A DNA stretch of 64,000 nucleotides from JAQVEM01 sp964556165. GTDB lineage: Bacteria; Actinomycetota; Humimicrobiia; Humimicrobiales; Humimicrobiaceae. The position numbers were made by a program, and so were the translations under genes. The DNA lies in NCBI GenBank assembly GCA_964556165.1, contig CAZKVH010000005.1:1-64000 (forward strand), written 5' to 3'. Below the pieces are notes generated by a model, which saw only the letters and a list, made by a program, of their open reading frames with translations, made no database searches and had not been told where the DNA came from. Positions 19,750 through 27,934 of this stretch are shown piece by piece; position 1 is the first letter of the stretch, and each line of letters starts with the position of its first letter.

Positions 19750-20483
19750 CTCTTATTTCCAATCAGATAATCCAGAACAGATAAAAAATAAATTGCCGCT
19801 GTCTCGGAGCGGTAAATATTTTTACCCAGTTTTATCTCTCTGGCTCCGTTTTTTTTCAGGTAATTAAGCTCGTTCTCTTCAAAACCACCTTCGGGTCCTA
19901 TTATAAATCCGATTGCAGAAATCCTGGATAAGGCATCTGCATCTTCAGAAATGATTTTATTGTAATTGGCACTCTTCTCATAAGGAATAAAAAAATAGTC
20001 ATATTCAGAGACCATTATTCCGTGAATATCTTCGGGTGAGCTTATCCTGCAGCTAAAATCTCTCTTGCACTGCATTGAAGCTCCATCGGAAATCTTCTGC
20101 CATCTTGCCAGCTTGTCTGAAACCTTTCCGGAGTCTACGATAGTTCTCCTGCTTATAACTGGAACTATCCTGTCCACACCTATCTCTGTGGATTTCTGGA
20201 TCACAAATTCCATTGGATTTTTTTTAAGAACGCACTGAAACAAAATAATTTCCGGGAATTTTCTTAAAATTTTTTCTTTCCCTTTTGTGGCAAGCGTAAT
20301 TTCATTTTTACCAATCTTTAAAATCTCAGTTTTATATTTATACTGCTCATTATCCGATATATATACAGTATCTCCAATCTCCCCCCTGAGTACATTCTTG
20401 AGATGATTTAAATCCTCCCCTATTATTTTTATTTCATTCTTTTCTATACGACCGGAATCAACAAAAAAGTATGGGTAGCTCAT
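19737..20483 (-). CDS. rsmE: 16S rRNA (uracil1498-N3)-methyltransferase RsmE
   Basis: SPOUT-class methyltransferase that makes m3U1498 in 16S rRNA. A PUA-like N-terminal domain with HLKNVLR is followed by the SPOUT domain with the KSTEIGVDRIVPV segment. The SAM-binding trefoil knot carries IGPEGGFEENE and LGKNIYRSETAA. The 248 residues match the family. Its 3' end overlaps mtaB. The hrcA-dnaJ-rsmE order is typical of Gram-positive lineages, including actinobacteria. Confidence 0.95.
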   Translation of the reverse strand: MSYPYFFVDSGRIEKNEIKIIGEDLNHLKNVLRGEIGDTVYISDNEQYKYKTEILKIGKNEITLATKGKEKILRKFPEIILFQCVLKKNPMEFVIQKSTEIGVDRIVPVISRRTIVDSGKVSDKLARWQKISDGASMQCKRDFSCRISSPEDIHGIMVSEYDYFFIPYEKSANYNKIISEDADALSRISAIGFIIGPEGGFEENELNYLKKNGAREIKLGKNIYRSETAAIYFLSVLDYLIGNKRWTE

Positions 20484-20623
20484 TTTAAAAACCGATAACT
20501 GATAAAAATATATAAATTAATTGAATAATCATATTTAGATAAACAGAATCCAGATTAGAATACAGATTAACACAATATAAAAAGTAATAAAAAAAACAAT
20601 ATTTTAACTATTTTTATTTATAA

Positions 20624-21760
20624 TTACTTTCTAAACGCATCTTTAATATTGGAAAAAGCACTCTTATTTCCACTCCCTACATCTTCGTTTCTTCCACTGG
20701 CATATTTCCTTAAGAGCTCCACCTCTTCTCTGGTAAGCTTCCCGGGAATCTTGACATTTACATTTATTATATGGTCGCCTCTTCTGTATCCATTAAGCTC
20801 TACCATTCCCATAGATTTCAATACTATCTTTTCTCCGGGCTGTGTCCCCGGCTTTATATTTATTTCCTCTTCACCATCAATAGTCTTTGCTTTTATTTTG
20901 CAACCGAGAGCCGCCTGTGCAAAAGATATATCGACATCTGAAAGAATATCATCTCCTGACCTTGTGAACCCGGGTTGACTTATAACCCTCACAACTATAT
21001 ACAAATCTCCATTTATGGAGTCCCTTCCAAGCGAATGCCCCTTTCCTGTCAGCCTCAGGCTATCTCCATTATGTATGCCGGCAGGAATATCGACACTTAT
21101 TTTTTTCTTTTTACGGTAATAACCCTTTCCCTTACACTTAGGGCAGGGTTCTTTTATTATTTTGCCCGTACCGCCACACCTGCTGCATGTTGATGTAGTT
21201 ATTATGCTTCCGAGAAAGGACTGCCTTGCAGTCCTTACTTTCCCAGTACCGCCACATTCAGGGCATGTTTCTATTCCACTCTCACTCAGGCTGCCTTTCC
21301 CATTACACCTGTCACATATATCATCAACACTATATTCTATTTCCTTTTTTACTCCATAGGCTGCCTCTTTTAATTTTATCTTTATTTCAAGCTTTATATC
21401 AGAGCCCCTCTTTTTTTGCCTGGTTGCTCTTCTGCTTGAAAAAGGCCCTCCAAATCCGGTTCCAAACATTGAATCAAAGAAGTCGCCAAAACCAAACTCC
21501 GAAAATACGCTTCCAAAATCAAAATTTTCAAAAAGGCTCCTGCTGAAGCCGAACTGGTCATACTGTCTCCTCTTCTCATCATTGCTCAAGACCGCATAAG
21601 CTTCAGAAATTTCCTTAAATTTTTCCTCAGCCTCAGGATTGCCATTATTTACATCAGGATGGTACATTCGGGCAAGTTTTCTATATTCTCTTTTTATGTC
21701 CTCTGCCGTGCAGTCGCGGCTCAATCCAAGGACTTCATAATAATCTCTCTTATTCGCCAC
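20624..21760 (-). CDS. dnaJ: Chaperone DnaJ
   Basis: Hsp40 co-chaperone that delivers substrates to DnaK and stimulates its ATPase. The J-domain has HPD at 34-36. A Gly/Phe-rich linker follows (about 70-110), then four CxxCxGxG zinc repeats (CDRCNGKG, CPECGGTG, CSRCGGTG, CPKCKGKG) and the substrate-binding C-terminal domains. The start is a GTG with GAGGTGA upstream. It follows hrcA directly, without grpE or dnaK between them, as for the actinobacterial dnaJ2. The DnaK partner is presumably encoded outside this window. Confidence 0.96.
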   Translation of the reverse strand: MANKRDYYEVLGLSRDCTAEDIKREYRKLARMYHPDVNNGNPEAEEKFKEISEAYAVLSNDEKRRQYDQFGFSRSLFENFDFGSVFSEFGFGDFFDSMFGTGFGGPFSSRRATRQKKRGSDIKLEIKIKLKEAAYGVKKEIEYSVDDICDRCNGKGSLSESGIETCPECGGTGKVRTARQSFLGSIITTSTCSRCGGTGKIIKEPCPKCKGKGYYRKKKKISVDIPAGIHNGDSLRLTGKGHSLGRDSINGDLYIVVRVISQPGFTRSGDDILSDVDISFAQAALGCKIKAKTIDGEEEINIKPGTQPGEKIVLKSMGMVELNGYRRGDHIINVNVKIPGKLTREEVELLRKYASGRNEDVGSGNKSAFSNIKDAFRK

Positions 21761-21882
21761 CGGTAAAAATCACCTCTAAAACAATTTTTTTATGATTTCA
21801 AAATAATTTAGCGCAGAAATAATAACTCTTTTAAGCACTTTTTTCCAGTTTTTCCCTTATTCCTCTACTTCATCTTTCAGTA

Positions 21883-22932
21883 TTAAGTGCTTATTCTTGA
21901 ATTAAAAATTTCGGTAAGGCTTCTTCTAAAAAGATTAAGACTCCTTATAACCTGGCAGTAATCCATTCTTTTCGGCCCCAAAACGCCTATTGCTCCGGCT
22001 GAGCTTCCGTAAATTTTGTATCTTGAAGCTATCAGGCTTAAATCTTCAGTGCCTTCCTCGAACAATTCTGAACCAATCTTCACCACAAAATCACTATCTT
22101 CCGAAAAATTAAGTAACATTTTCATAAGTAAATATTCATTTTCTATGACCCTCAGGATATTATGAATCTTTCTCAGGTCAATAAATTCGGGCTGTTTTAA
22201 TATAACTGATGCCCCATGAACAAAGATTTTATTATACTGAAAATTCTCTTTGATACACTCTCTAATTAAATCAATAATCTTATTAACTAAAAGCACCAGG
22301 TTTGAATCACCCTTCTGCAGCTTTATATCCCCCATATTTATATCAATTATGCTCTTATCCCTCAGTTGCAAATTCATTACGTTAGAAGCCGACTGTAAAT
22401 CAAGTTCCGTATATTCTCCCGGCAGGGAAGTGTTCCTTTTATAAACTCTTCCTGTATCAGTAATAAGCACCATCAGAATATTATCGCCGCAGAATTTTAA
22501 GAGCTCAATATGCTTGAATTTACTCTGCTGTATCGTAGGAGCAATGACCATTGACAGATAGCTGGTAAACTCGGCCAGCATTTCAGCAGACTTCTGCAGG
22601 ACAGCCTCTATCTCCATATTCCTGTAATTAGCTATATCTATTGCATTGCTGGTTTTATCATCGTTATCGATACCTGCATTAAGCTCTTCTTTTATTAAAT
22701 TATCTACATAAAAACGGTACCCTTTATCAGTTGGCATTCTACCTGCAGAAGTATGGGGATGAGTAAGATAACCCATTGATTCAAGCTCTGCCATTTCCTT
22801 CCTTATAGTTGCTGTGCTAATGTCAAACTCTATTTTTTCTGATATTTCCTTTGACGAAACAGGGTCAGCATTTTCAATAAAACTATCCACAACTTCTTTA
22901 AGAATTCCGATTTTTCTATCACTAAAATTCAT
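21883..22932 (-). CDS. hrcA: Heat-inducible transcription repressor HrcA
   Basis: Represses chaperone operons by binding CIRCE inverted repeats; GroEL modulates its activity. The N-terminal winged helix contains ADPVSSKEISEKI and the conserved STATIRKEMAELESMGYL, followed by the signature HPHTSAGRMPTDKGYRFYV. The C-terminal GAF-like domain ends with GSSAGAIGVLGPKRMDYCQVI. The 349 residues match the family. No CIRCE element is recognisable before hrcA itself, but one lies before groES at 38261-38287 in this window. A TATAAT-like hexamer on the minus strand at 23002-23007 may be its -10 box. Confidence 0.95.
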   Translation of the reverse strand: MNFSDRKIGILKEVVDSFIENADPVSSKEISEKIEFDISTATIRKEMAELESMGYLTHPHTSAGRMPTDKGYRFYVDNLIKEELNAGIDNDDKTSNAIDIANYRNMEIEAVLQKSAEMLAEFTSYLSMVIAPTIQQSKFKHIELLKFCGDNILMVLITDTGRVYKRNTSLPGEYTELDLQSASNVMNLQLRDKSIIDINMGDIKLQKGDSNLVLLVNKIIDLIRECIKENFQYNKIFVHGASVILKQPEFIDLRKIHNILRVIENEYLLMKMLLNFSEDSDFVVKIGSELFEEGTEDLSLIASRYKIYGSSAGAIGVLGPKRMDYCQVIRSLNLFRRSLTEIFNSRIST

Positions 22933-23117
22933 ATCTTATCACTACCTGTAAATAAAATTATCTACACTTTTTTAAGCTAATATTAATTGCACTATATTGT
23001 TATTATACCATTGTTATTAAGACTTTTTTATGTTAATATCCATTAGGCTTAAAGGAAAGCCAATTATTTTTCCTGTATATTATAGAGAAAATTCTTTGAA
23101 AATTAAATACGTATAAT

Positions 23118-23208
23118 ACTTGGGGGAGCTCACAGGCTGAGAGGATGGCTCGTTAAAGCTATCGACCCCTTATAACCTGACCTGGGTAATGCTAGCGTAG
23201 GGAAAGTA
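23118..23208 (+). promoter_or_regulatory. TPP riboswitch (THI element)
   Basis: Thiamine-pyrophosphate aptamer upstream of thiE. Conserved parts are visible in order: GGGGGAGC at the 5' arm, the pyrimidine-sensor CTGAGA at 23137-23142, and the pyrophosphate-sensor region with ACCTGACCTGGGTAAT followed by GCTAGCGTAGGGAA (about 23174-23203). A TATAAT -10 box at 23112-23117 lies just before the aptamer; no good -35 is seen. The terminator at 23218-23255 follows directly. The likely logic is premature termination when TPP is bound. Confidence 0.95.
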
Positions 23209-23217
23209 GGAATTAAG

Positions 23218-23255
23218 AAAGCTACTTAAACTCGGGTTGGTAGCTTTTTTTATTT
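23218..23255 (+). terminator. Riboswitch expression-platform terminator
   Basis: A perfect 8-bp stem, AAAGCTAC (23218-23225) pairing with GTAGCTTT (23240-23247), encloses a 14-nt loop and runs into TTTTTTATTTT. It lies just downstream of the TPP aptamer and about 100 bp before thiE, so it is the likely OFF structure of the riboswitch. Confidence 0.85.
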
Positions 23256-23359
23256 TAAAAAAATATAAAAAAATTATAAAAAAATATTTATATATCCATC
23301 TCTCAAGTTTTTGATAGGTGAATCCAGGCCAGAGATGTTGTAGAATCAACAATTCCTGA

Positions 23360-24013
23360 ATGGAAAAACAAATGAAAGAAATATTAAATAACATAGACCT
23401 GTATTTTATAACTGACCCGGCTTTAACCAGAAAAACTGTTCTGGAAGATGTAGAGGCTGCATTAAAAGCAGGGGTAAAAATAATACAATACAGGGAAAAA
23501 AATAAAAACACCCGGGATATGGTGGAAGAGGCAGTTAAAATAAGAGAGCTCTGTTTTAAAAACAATGCTTTATTGATTATAAACAACAGGGTTGATGTTG
23601 CTCTTGCGGTTGATGCCGATGGAATACATCTCGGCAACGAGGATATGCCTTACCAGACTGCAAGAAAAATACTCGGAAATGAAAAGATAATAGGACTGAC
23701 GGTACGCAATATTAAAGAGGCACTAAAAGCCCAGAATGAAGGCGCTGATTATATAGGAGTGGGCCCTATTTTTGAAACCCGCACCAAAGAAGATGCCGGG
23801 GTACCATCCGGAATAAAATTTATAGAAGAGGTAAAAAAAACAATAAAGATACCATTTGTGGCTATTGGTGGAATTAATGAAAGCAATATTGATTATGTTC
23901 TTAAAGCAGGCGTAAAATCCGTTGCAATTATATCAGCTATAGTCACAGGTCCGGATGTTGAAAAAGAATCTAAAAAGTTTAGAAATATTATTCTTAACTA
24001 TAAAAAAATATAA
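23360..24013 (+). CDS. thiE: Thiamine-phosphate synthase
   Basis: Joins HMP-PP and the thiazole phosphate to give thiamine phosphate. The TIM-barrel motifs are present: LYFITDP, AGVKIIQYREKN, LLIINNRVDVALAVDADGIHLG, GADYIGVGPIFETRTKEDAG and the phosphate-binding PFVAIGGI. The 217 residues are family size. The first ATG at 23360 lacks a clear RBS; the in-frame ATG at 23372 is an alternative. It is the first gene of a thiE-thiC-thiL group behind the TPP riboswitch. No thiazole-branch genes (thiG, thiH, thiS, thiM) are in the window. Confidence 0.94.
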   Translation: MEKQMKEILNNIDLYFITDPALTRKTVLEDVEAALKAGVKIIQYREKNKNTRDMVEEAVKIRELCFKNNALLIINNRVDVALAVDADGIHLGNEDMPYQTARKILGNEKIIGLTVRNIKEALKAQNEGADYIGVGPIFETRTKEDAGVPSGIKFIEEVKKTIKIPFVAIGGINESNIDYVLKAGVKSVAIISAIVTGPDVEKESKKFRNIILNYKKI

Positions 24014-24130
24014 AAATATTTTTTTTGACTATTTTATATTTAAAAATTTTTCTAATTAAAAGCAAGGATTGCAAAAAGATATATAATAAAAATATGAGGA
24101 TAAATCATTAAAGGGAGGCTCAAATTTTAA

Positions 24131-25411
24131 ATGACTCAATTAACACAGGCATTAAATGGAAAAATAACCAGACAAATGGAAATAGTAGCAGAACAGGAAG
24201 GATTAACTGCCGAATTTATAAGGGAGAAAATAGCCAGTGGCAGCATGGTAATCCCTTATAATAAAAAACACAAATCCATGAAATCAATCTGCGCTATCGG
24301 CGAGGGAGCAAGTATTAAAGTCAATGCCAACATAGGTACTTCATCCGACCATGACAACCTTGATGAAGAATTAAAAAAGCTCGAGGTAGCAATTGAAGCA
24401 AAAACTGACACCGTAATGGATTTAAGTACAGGTAGCGATATAGATAAAGCAAGAAGAGAAATTATCAAAAATTCCCCTGTACCGGTAGGAACAGTTCCCA
24501 TCTATCAGGCTGCCGTTGAAGCAGCAAAAGTAAAAGGTATCATAAACATGACTGGAGAACAGATTTTTGAAGTAATTGAAAGACAGGCAGAAGATGGGGT
24601 TGACTTCATGACCGTTCACTGCGGTGTAACTATAGAATCCATTAACAAATTAAAAACGCAGAAAAGACTTCTTGATGTTGTAAGTAGAGGTGGGGCTTTT
24701 TTAATAACATGGATATTGTCCAATAAGAAAGAAAACCCGCTTTACGAGAACTTCGACAGACTCATAAAAATTGCAAAAAAATATGATATAACACTGAGTC
24801 TGGGAGACGGATTAAGACCGGGCTGCCTTTCTGATGCAACAGACAGGGGGCAGGTTCAGGAATTGTTAATCCTTGGCGAACTTGCAAAAAAAGCCAGGGA
24901 AGAAGGTGTTCAGATAATAATAGAAGGACCGGGCCACATGTCAATAGACCAGATAGAAACAAATGTCCTGTTAGAGAAAAAACTCTGCAACAATGCACCC
25001 TTTTATGTACTGGGACCACTGGTTACAGACATAGCATCAGGCTATGACCATATAGCAGGTGCCATTGGAGGCGCGCTAGCAGGCTACTATGGAGCTGATT
25101 TTCTCTGTTATCTTACTCCATCCGAACACTTGAGATTGCCCGAAATTGAAGATGTAAAAGAAGGAGTTATCGCTTCTAAAATAGCAGCTCATGCAGCAGA
25201 CATCGCCCGGGGAAGAAAAAATGCCATGTTGCCGGATATAGAAATGGCAAAAGCAAGGAAACAGCTAAACTGGAGAAAACAATTAAAACTATCCATTGAC
25301 CCCGTAAAAGCAAGAAGATTCAGAAAAGAAAGCAAGATAATGAGCAAGGGCTGTACAATGTGCGGTAAGTACTGCGCAATTGACCTGGTAGATAAATTTC
25401 TTAATGGTTAA
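24131..25411 (+). CDS. thiC: Phosphomethylpyrimidine synthase ThiC
   Basis: Radical-SAM-type Fe-S enzyme that rearranges aminoimidazole ribotide into HMP-P, the pyrimidine part of thiamine. The C-terminal CTMCGKYC (C-x2-C-x4-C) binds the 4Fe-4S cluster. Family hallmarks are VNANIGTSSDH, TVPIYQA, FMTVHCGVT, SLGDGLRPGCLSDATDR and IEGPGHM. At 426 residues it is the shorter ThiC form common in anaerobes and archaea, without the long N-terminal extension of the Escherichia coli protein. AGGGAGG lies about 12 bp before the ATG. It follows thiE by 117 bp. Confidence 0.96.
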   Translation: MTQLTQALNGKITRQMEIVAEQEGLTAEFIREKIASGSMVIPYNKKHKSMKSICAIGEGASIKVNANIGTSSDHDNLDEELKKLEVAIEAKTDTVMDLSTGSDIDKARREIIKNSPVPVGTVPIYQAAVEAAKVKGIINMTGEQIFEVIERQAEDGVDFMTVHCGVTIESINKLKTQKRLLDVVSRGGAFLITWILSNKKENPLYENFDRLIKIAKKYDITLSLGDGLRPGCLSDATDRGQVQELLILGELAKKAREEGVQIIIEGPGHMSIDQIETNVLLEKKLCNNAPFYVLGPLVTDIASGYDHIAGAIGGALAGYYGADFLCYLTPSEHLRLPEIEDVKEGVIASKIAAHAADIARGRKNAMLPDIEMAKARKQLNWRKQLKLSIDPVKARRFRKESKIMSKGCTMCGKYCAIDLVDKFLNG

Positions 25412-25495
25412 AATAAAAGAGAAAATTTTAAAAAACTATATTTGTAGATATATCAATAGATAAAAAAATATTAAAATAAAAAAATGGACTTATAA

Positions 25496-26443
25496 ATGGA
25501 TATTTCTAAAATAGGAGGGGAATTCGCCTTAATCGAAAGGCTTTCAAAAAAGCCCGTCAATAAAGACATAATAAAAGGGATTGGCGATGACGCTGCAGTC
25601 ATAAAAAAAGGAGATAGATACCTTGTCTTTACCACCGATACGCTGGTGGAGGGCGACCATTTCTCATTCAAGTACTTTACCCCCCTGCAGGCTGGCAAGA
25701 AAGCAGTTGAGATAAACGTCTCTGATATAGGAGCCATGGGTGCAAAACCTGAGTATTTTCTTGTTTCACTGGTCCTGCCAGAAAAAATTGACGCAGAAAT
25801 AATTGAAGAAATATACAGGGGTATGAGGAGCGCAGGAAAGAAATACCAGATTGAAATAATCGGAGGCAATGTAACTCATGGCAATCAGCTTATAATAGAT
25901 ATATGCATGATTGGAGAGGCAAAAAAAGATAACCTCAAGTTCAGGTCATCCGCAAAGCCCGGTGATTTTATTATGGTTAGTGGAGACCTTGGTTCAAGTT
26001 CTGCAGGTTTGAATTTATTTCTGAAAAATGTGGATGGATTCGAAGAGGTGAAAAAGAAGCATCTGGAACCTGAAGCAAAATTTTACAAAGTTATGCCCTT
26101 CTTAAAATACATAAATGCAATGATTGATGTATCGGACGGTCTTGCTTCTGAAGTAAAGCGAATATGTGAACAGAGCGGCACCGGTGCTGTTATCTACGAG
26201 GATTCGATTCCAATAAAACCTGCAACGGAAAAAGCAGCAAAAGTATCCGGTAAAAAGGCAATTGACTTTGCCTTATATGGCGGCGAGGATTTCGAACTGG
26301 TTTATACTGTATCAAAAGAAAACTTTGATAAGGTAAAAGGATATAAGGTAGGAGAAATAACAAGAAAAAAAGGTGTAAGACTATTAAGAAACGGTAAAGA
26401 AGAAATCATAAAAAAACATGGCTGGGACCATTTCTTAAGCTAA
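25496..26443 (+). CDS. thiL: Thiamine-monophosphate kinase
   Basis: Phosphorylates thiamine phosphate to the active cofactor TPP. It belongs to the PurM/ThiL fold: GIGDDAAV (28-35), the metal-binding TTDTLVEGDHF, the NVSDIGAMGAKP motif, the glycine-rich VSGDLGSSSAG, DVSDGLASE and the C-terminal YGGEDFELVYTV. The 315 residues match. It is the third gene of the thi group, 84 bp after thiC, so it can be controlled by the same upstream TPP riboswitch. Confidence 0.95.
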   Translation: MDISKIGGEFALIERLSKKPVNKDIIKGIGDDAAVIKKGDRYLVFTTDTLVEGDHFSFKYFTPLQAGKKAVEINVSDIGAMGAKPEYFLVSLVLPEKIDAEIIEEIYRGMRSAGKKYQIEIIGGNVTHGNQLIIDICMIGEAKKDNLKFRSSAKPGDFIMVSGDLGSSSAGLNLFLKNVDGFEEVKKKHLEPEAKFYKVMPFLKYINAMIDVSDGLASEVKRICEQSGTGAVIYEDSIPIKPATEKAAKVSGKKAIDFALYGGEDFELVYTVSKENFDKVKGYKVGEITRKKGVRLLRNGKEEIIKKHGWDHFLS

Positions 26444-26754
26444 TCTGCACTGCCTCCCCGGTCTCACAACATAAAGTAATCCTTCCAGTTAAAGATAAAA
26501 ATACATAAGTTCTTTCCTGTAATAATTCACAATTTTAAATTATTATTACCCATCCTCAAAGCCAGAATATAAAAAAAAACTGCAGTAAAAACCCTGATTT
26601 TTAGATAATAAAAATTAGCTTAAAAATAGTTTTACGGTATAATTGTTATATTTCATTATGGTTTTTAATATAATTTCTGTAAAATACATAAAATATATAA
26701 ATAATTCTATATATAAGAATACATTAACATGAGTATTAAGAGGAGATAAGTAAA
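26444..26754. other. Intergenic region between thiL and the aminopeptidase gene
   Basis: About 310 bp of AT-rich sequence with no credible gene. Two TATAAT hexamers on the plus strand (26638-26643 and 26669-26674) are candidate -10 boxes for the downstream gene. The best partner for the first is a weak TTAGCT 17 bp upstream. A good AGAGGAG sits just before the ATG at 26755. No clear terminator hairpin for thiL was found. Confidence 0.5.
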
Positions 26755-27867
26755 ATGGACCCAAGAATAAAAAAACTTGCAGAAAATCTTGTGAATTATT
26801 CATGCAGGGTAAAAAAAGGCGAAAAAGTTCTAATAGAGTGCGTGGGTAATTCAGCAATACCGCTGGTAAAAGCTCTGGTGAAAGAAACTTACAAAGCGGG
26901 GGCCATACCTTTTACTGATTTAAAAGATTCCTCGACTACAAGAGAAGTATTAAAAGAGTGCACCATGCAGCAACTAAAATCCATGGCTAAATATGACCTC
27001 GTAAGGATTAAAGAAATGAATGCTTTTATTGGCATAAGAGCAAGTGATAATATAAGCGAACTCAGCGATATTGAACCCGAAAAAATCAACGCTTATATGA
27101 AATACTATATCGAACCAGTAAGTGTAGATAGAATAACCAATACGAAGTGGGTAGTGCTGAGATACCCCAATTCTTCGATGGCACAGCTTGCAAATACGAG
27201 CCTTGAGGCATTTGAAGATTTTTATTTCAAAGTCTGTAACCTTGATTATTCCAAAATGTCAAAAGCAATGGATAAGCTTGTAAAAATCATGAACAAAACC
27301 GACAGGGTGCACATAACCGGCAGGGATACTGATTTTAAATTTTCAATAAAGGATATACCCGCTATAAAATGTGCCGGGGAATTCAACATACCGGATGGAG
27401 AAGTTTTTACCGCTCCTGTAAAGACTTCTGTTAACGGCACTGTAACCTTTAACACCCCTTCTGTTTATCAGGGCGTTGTCTATGAAAATATCAGTCTTGT
27501 ATTTAAAGACGGCAAAATCATTAAAGCTACATCAAACGACACCAGAAGAATCAACAGGGTTTTCGATACCGATGAAGGCTCAAGATATGTAGGAGAATTT
27601 GCCATTGGAGTAAACCCCTATATTAAAAAACCAATGAAAGATATACTTTTCGACGAGAAGATAATGGGAAGCTTCCACTTTACACCGGGGAAATGTTATG
27701 AAGAGGCTTCAAACGGCAATAACTCTGCAATACACTGGGATCTCGTCTGCATACAGACAGCGGAATATGGCGGAGGAGAAATTTATTTTGATGACATTCT
27801 TATTAGAAAGAATGGTAGATTTGTATTGCCCGAACTTGAATGCCTGAATCCCGAAAATTTAAAATAA
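26755..27867 (+). CDS. M29-family aminopeptidase (AmpS/AmpT type)
   Basis: Metal-dependent exopeptidase of the thermophilic aminopeptidase family that removes N-terminal residues from peptides in the cytoplasm. Family segments include LAENLVNYSCRVKKGEKVLIE at the start, FNIPDGEVFTAPV, the metal-binding GEFAIGVNP, MGSFHFTPGKCYEEA and SAIHWDLVC near the end. The 370 residues are typical. It stands alone, convergent with pcrA. AGAGGAGA upstream fixes the start. Confidence 0.9.
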   Translation: MDPRIKKLAENLVNYSCRVKKGEKVLIECVGNSAIPLVKALVKETYKAGAIPFTDLKDSSTTREVLKECTMQQLKSMAKYDLVRIKEMNAFIGIRASDNISELSDIEPEKINAYMKYYIEPVSVDRITNTKWVVLRYPNSSMAQLANTSLEAFEDFYFKVCNLDYSKMSKAMDKLVKIMNKTDRVHITGRDTDFKFSIKDIPAIKCAGEFNIPDGEVFTAPVKTSVNGTVTFNTPSVYQGVVYENISLVFKDGKIIKATSNDTRRINRVFDTDEGSRYVGEFAIGVNPYIKKPMKDILFDEKIMGSFHFTPGKCYEEASNGNNSAIHWDLVCIQTAEYGGGEIYFDDILIRKNGRFVLPELECLNPENLK

Positions 27868-27890
27868 ATATTCTCCAGATTTAGAAAGAA

Positions 27891-27907
27891 AGATTTTTAT
27901 AAAATCT
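27891..27907. terminator. Possible bidirectional terminator hairpin
   Basis: AGATTTT pairs with AAAATCT around a 3-nt loop between the convergent aminopeptidase and pcrA genes. T-rich sequence follows on the minus strand and A-rich sequence on the plus strand. The stem is AT-rich and weak, so this is a tentative call. Confidence 0.3.
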
Positions 27908-27934
27908 AAAAAAATTATAAAGACTGCCGGTGAT

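Noticed and set aside
22933..23060. CIRCE element before hrcA
   Set aside because: The closest match shares only a few bases with TTAGCACTC and has no second arm at the right spacing.
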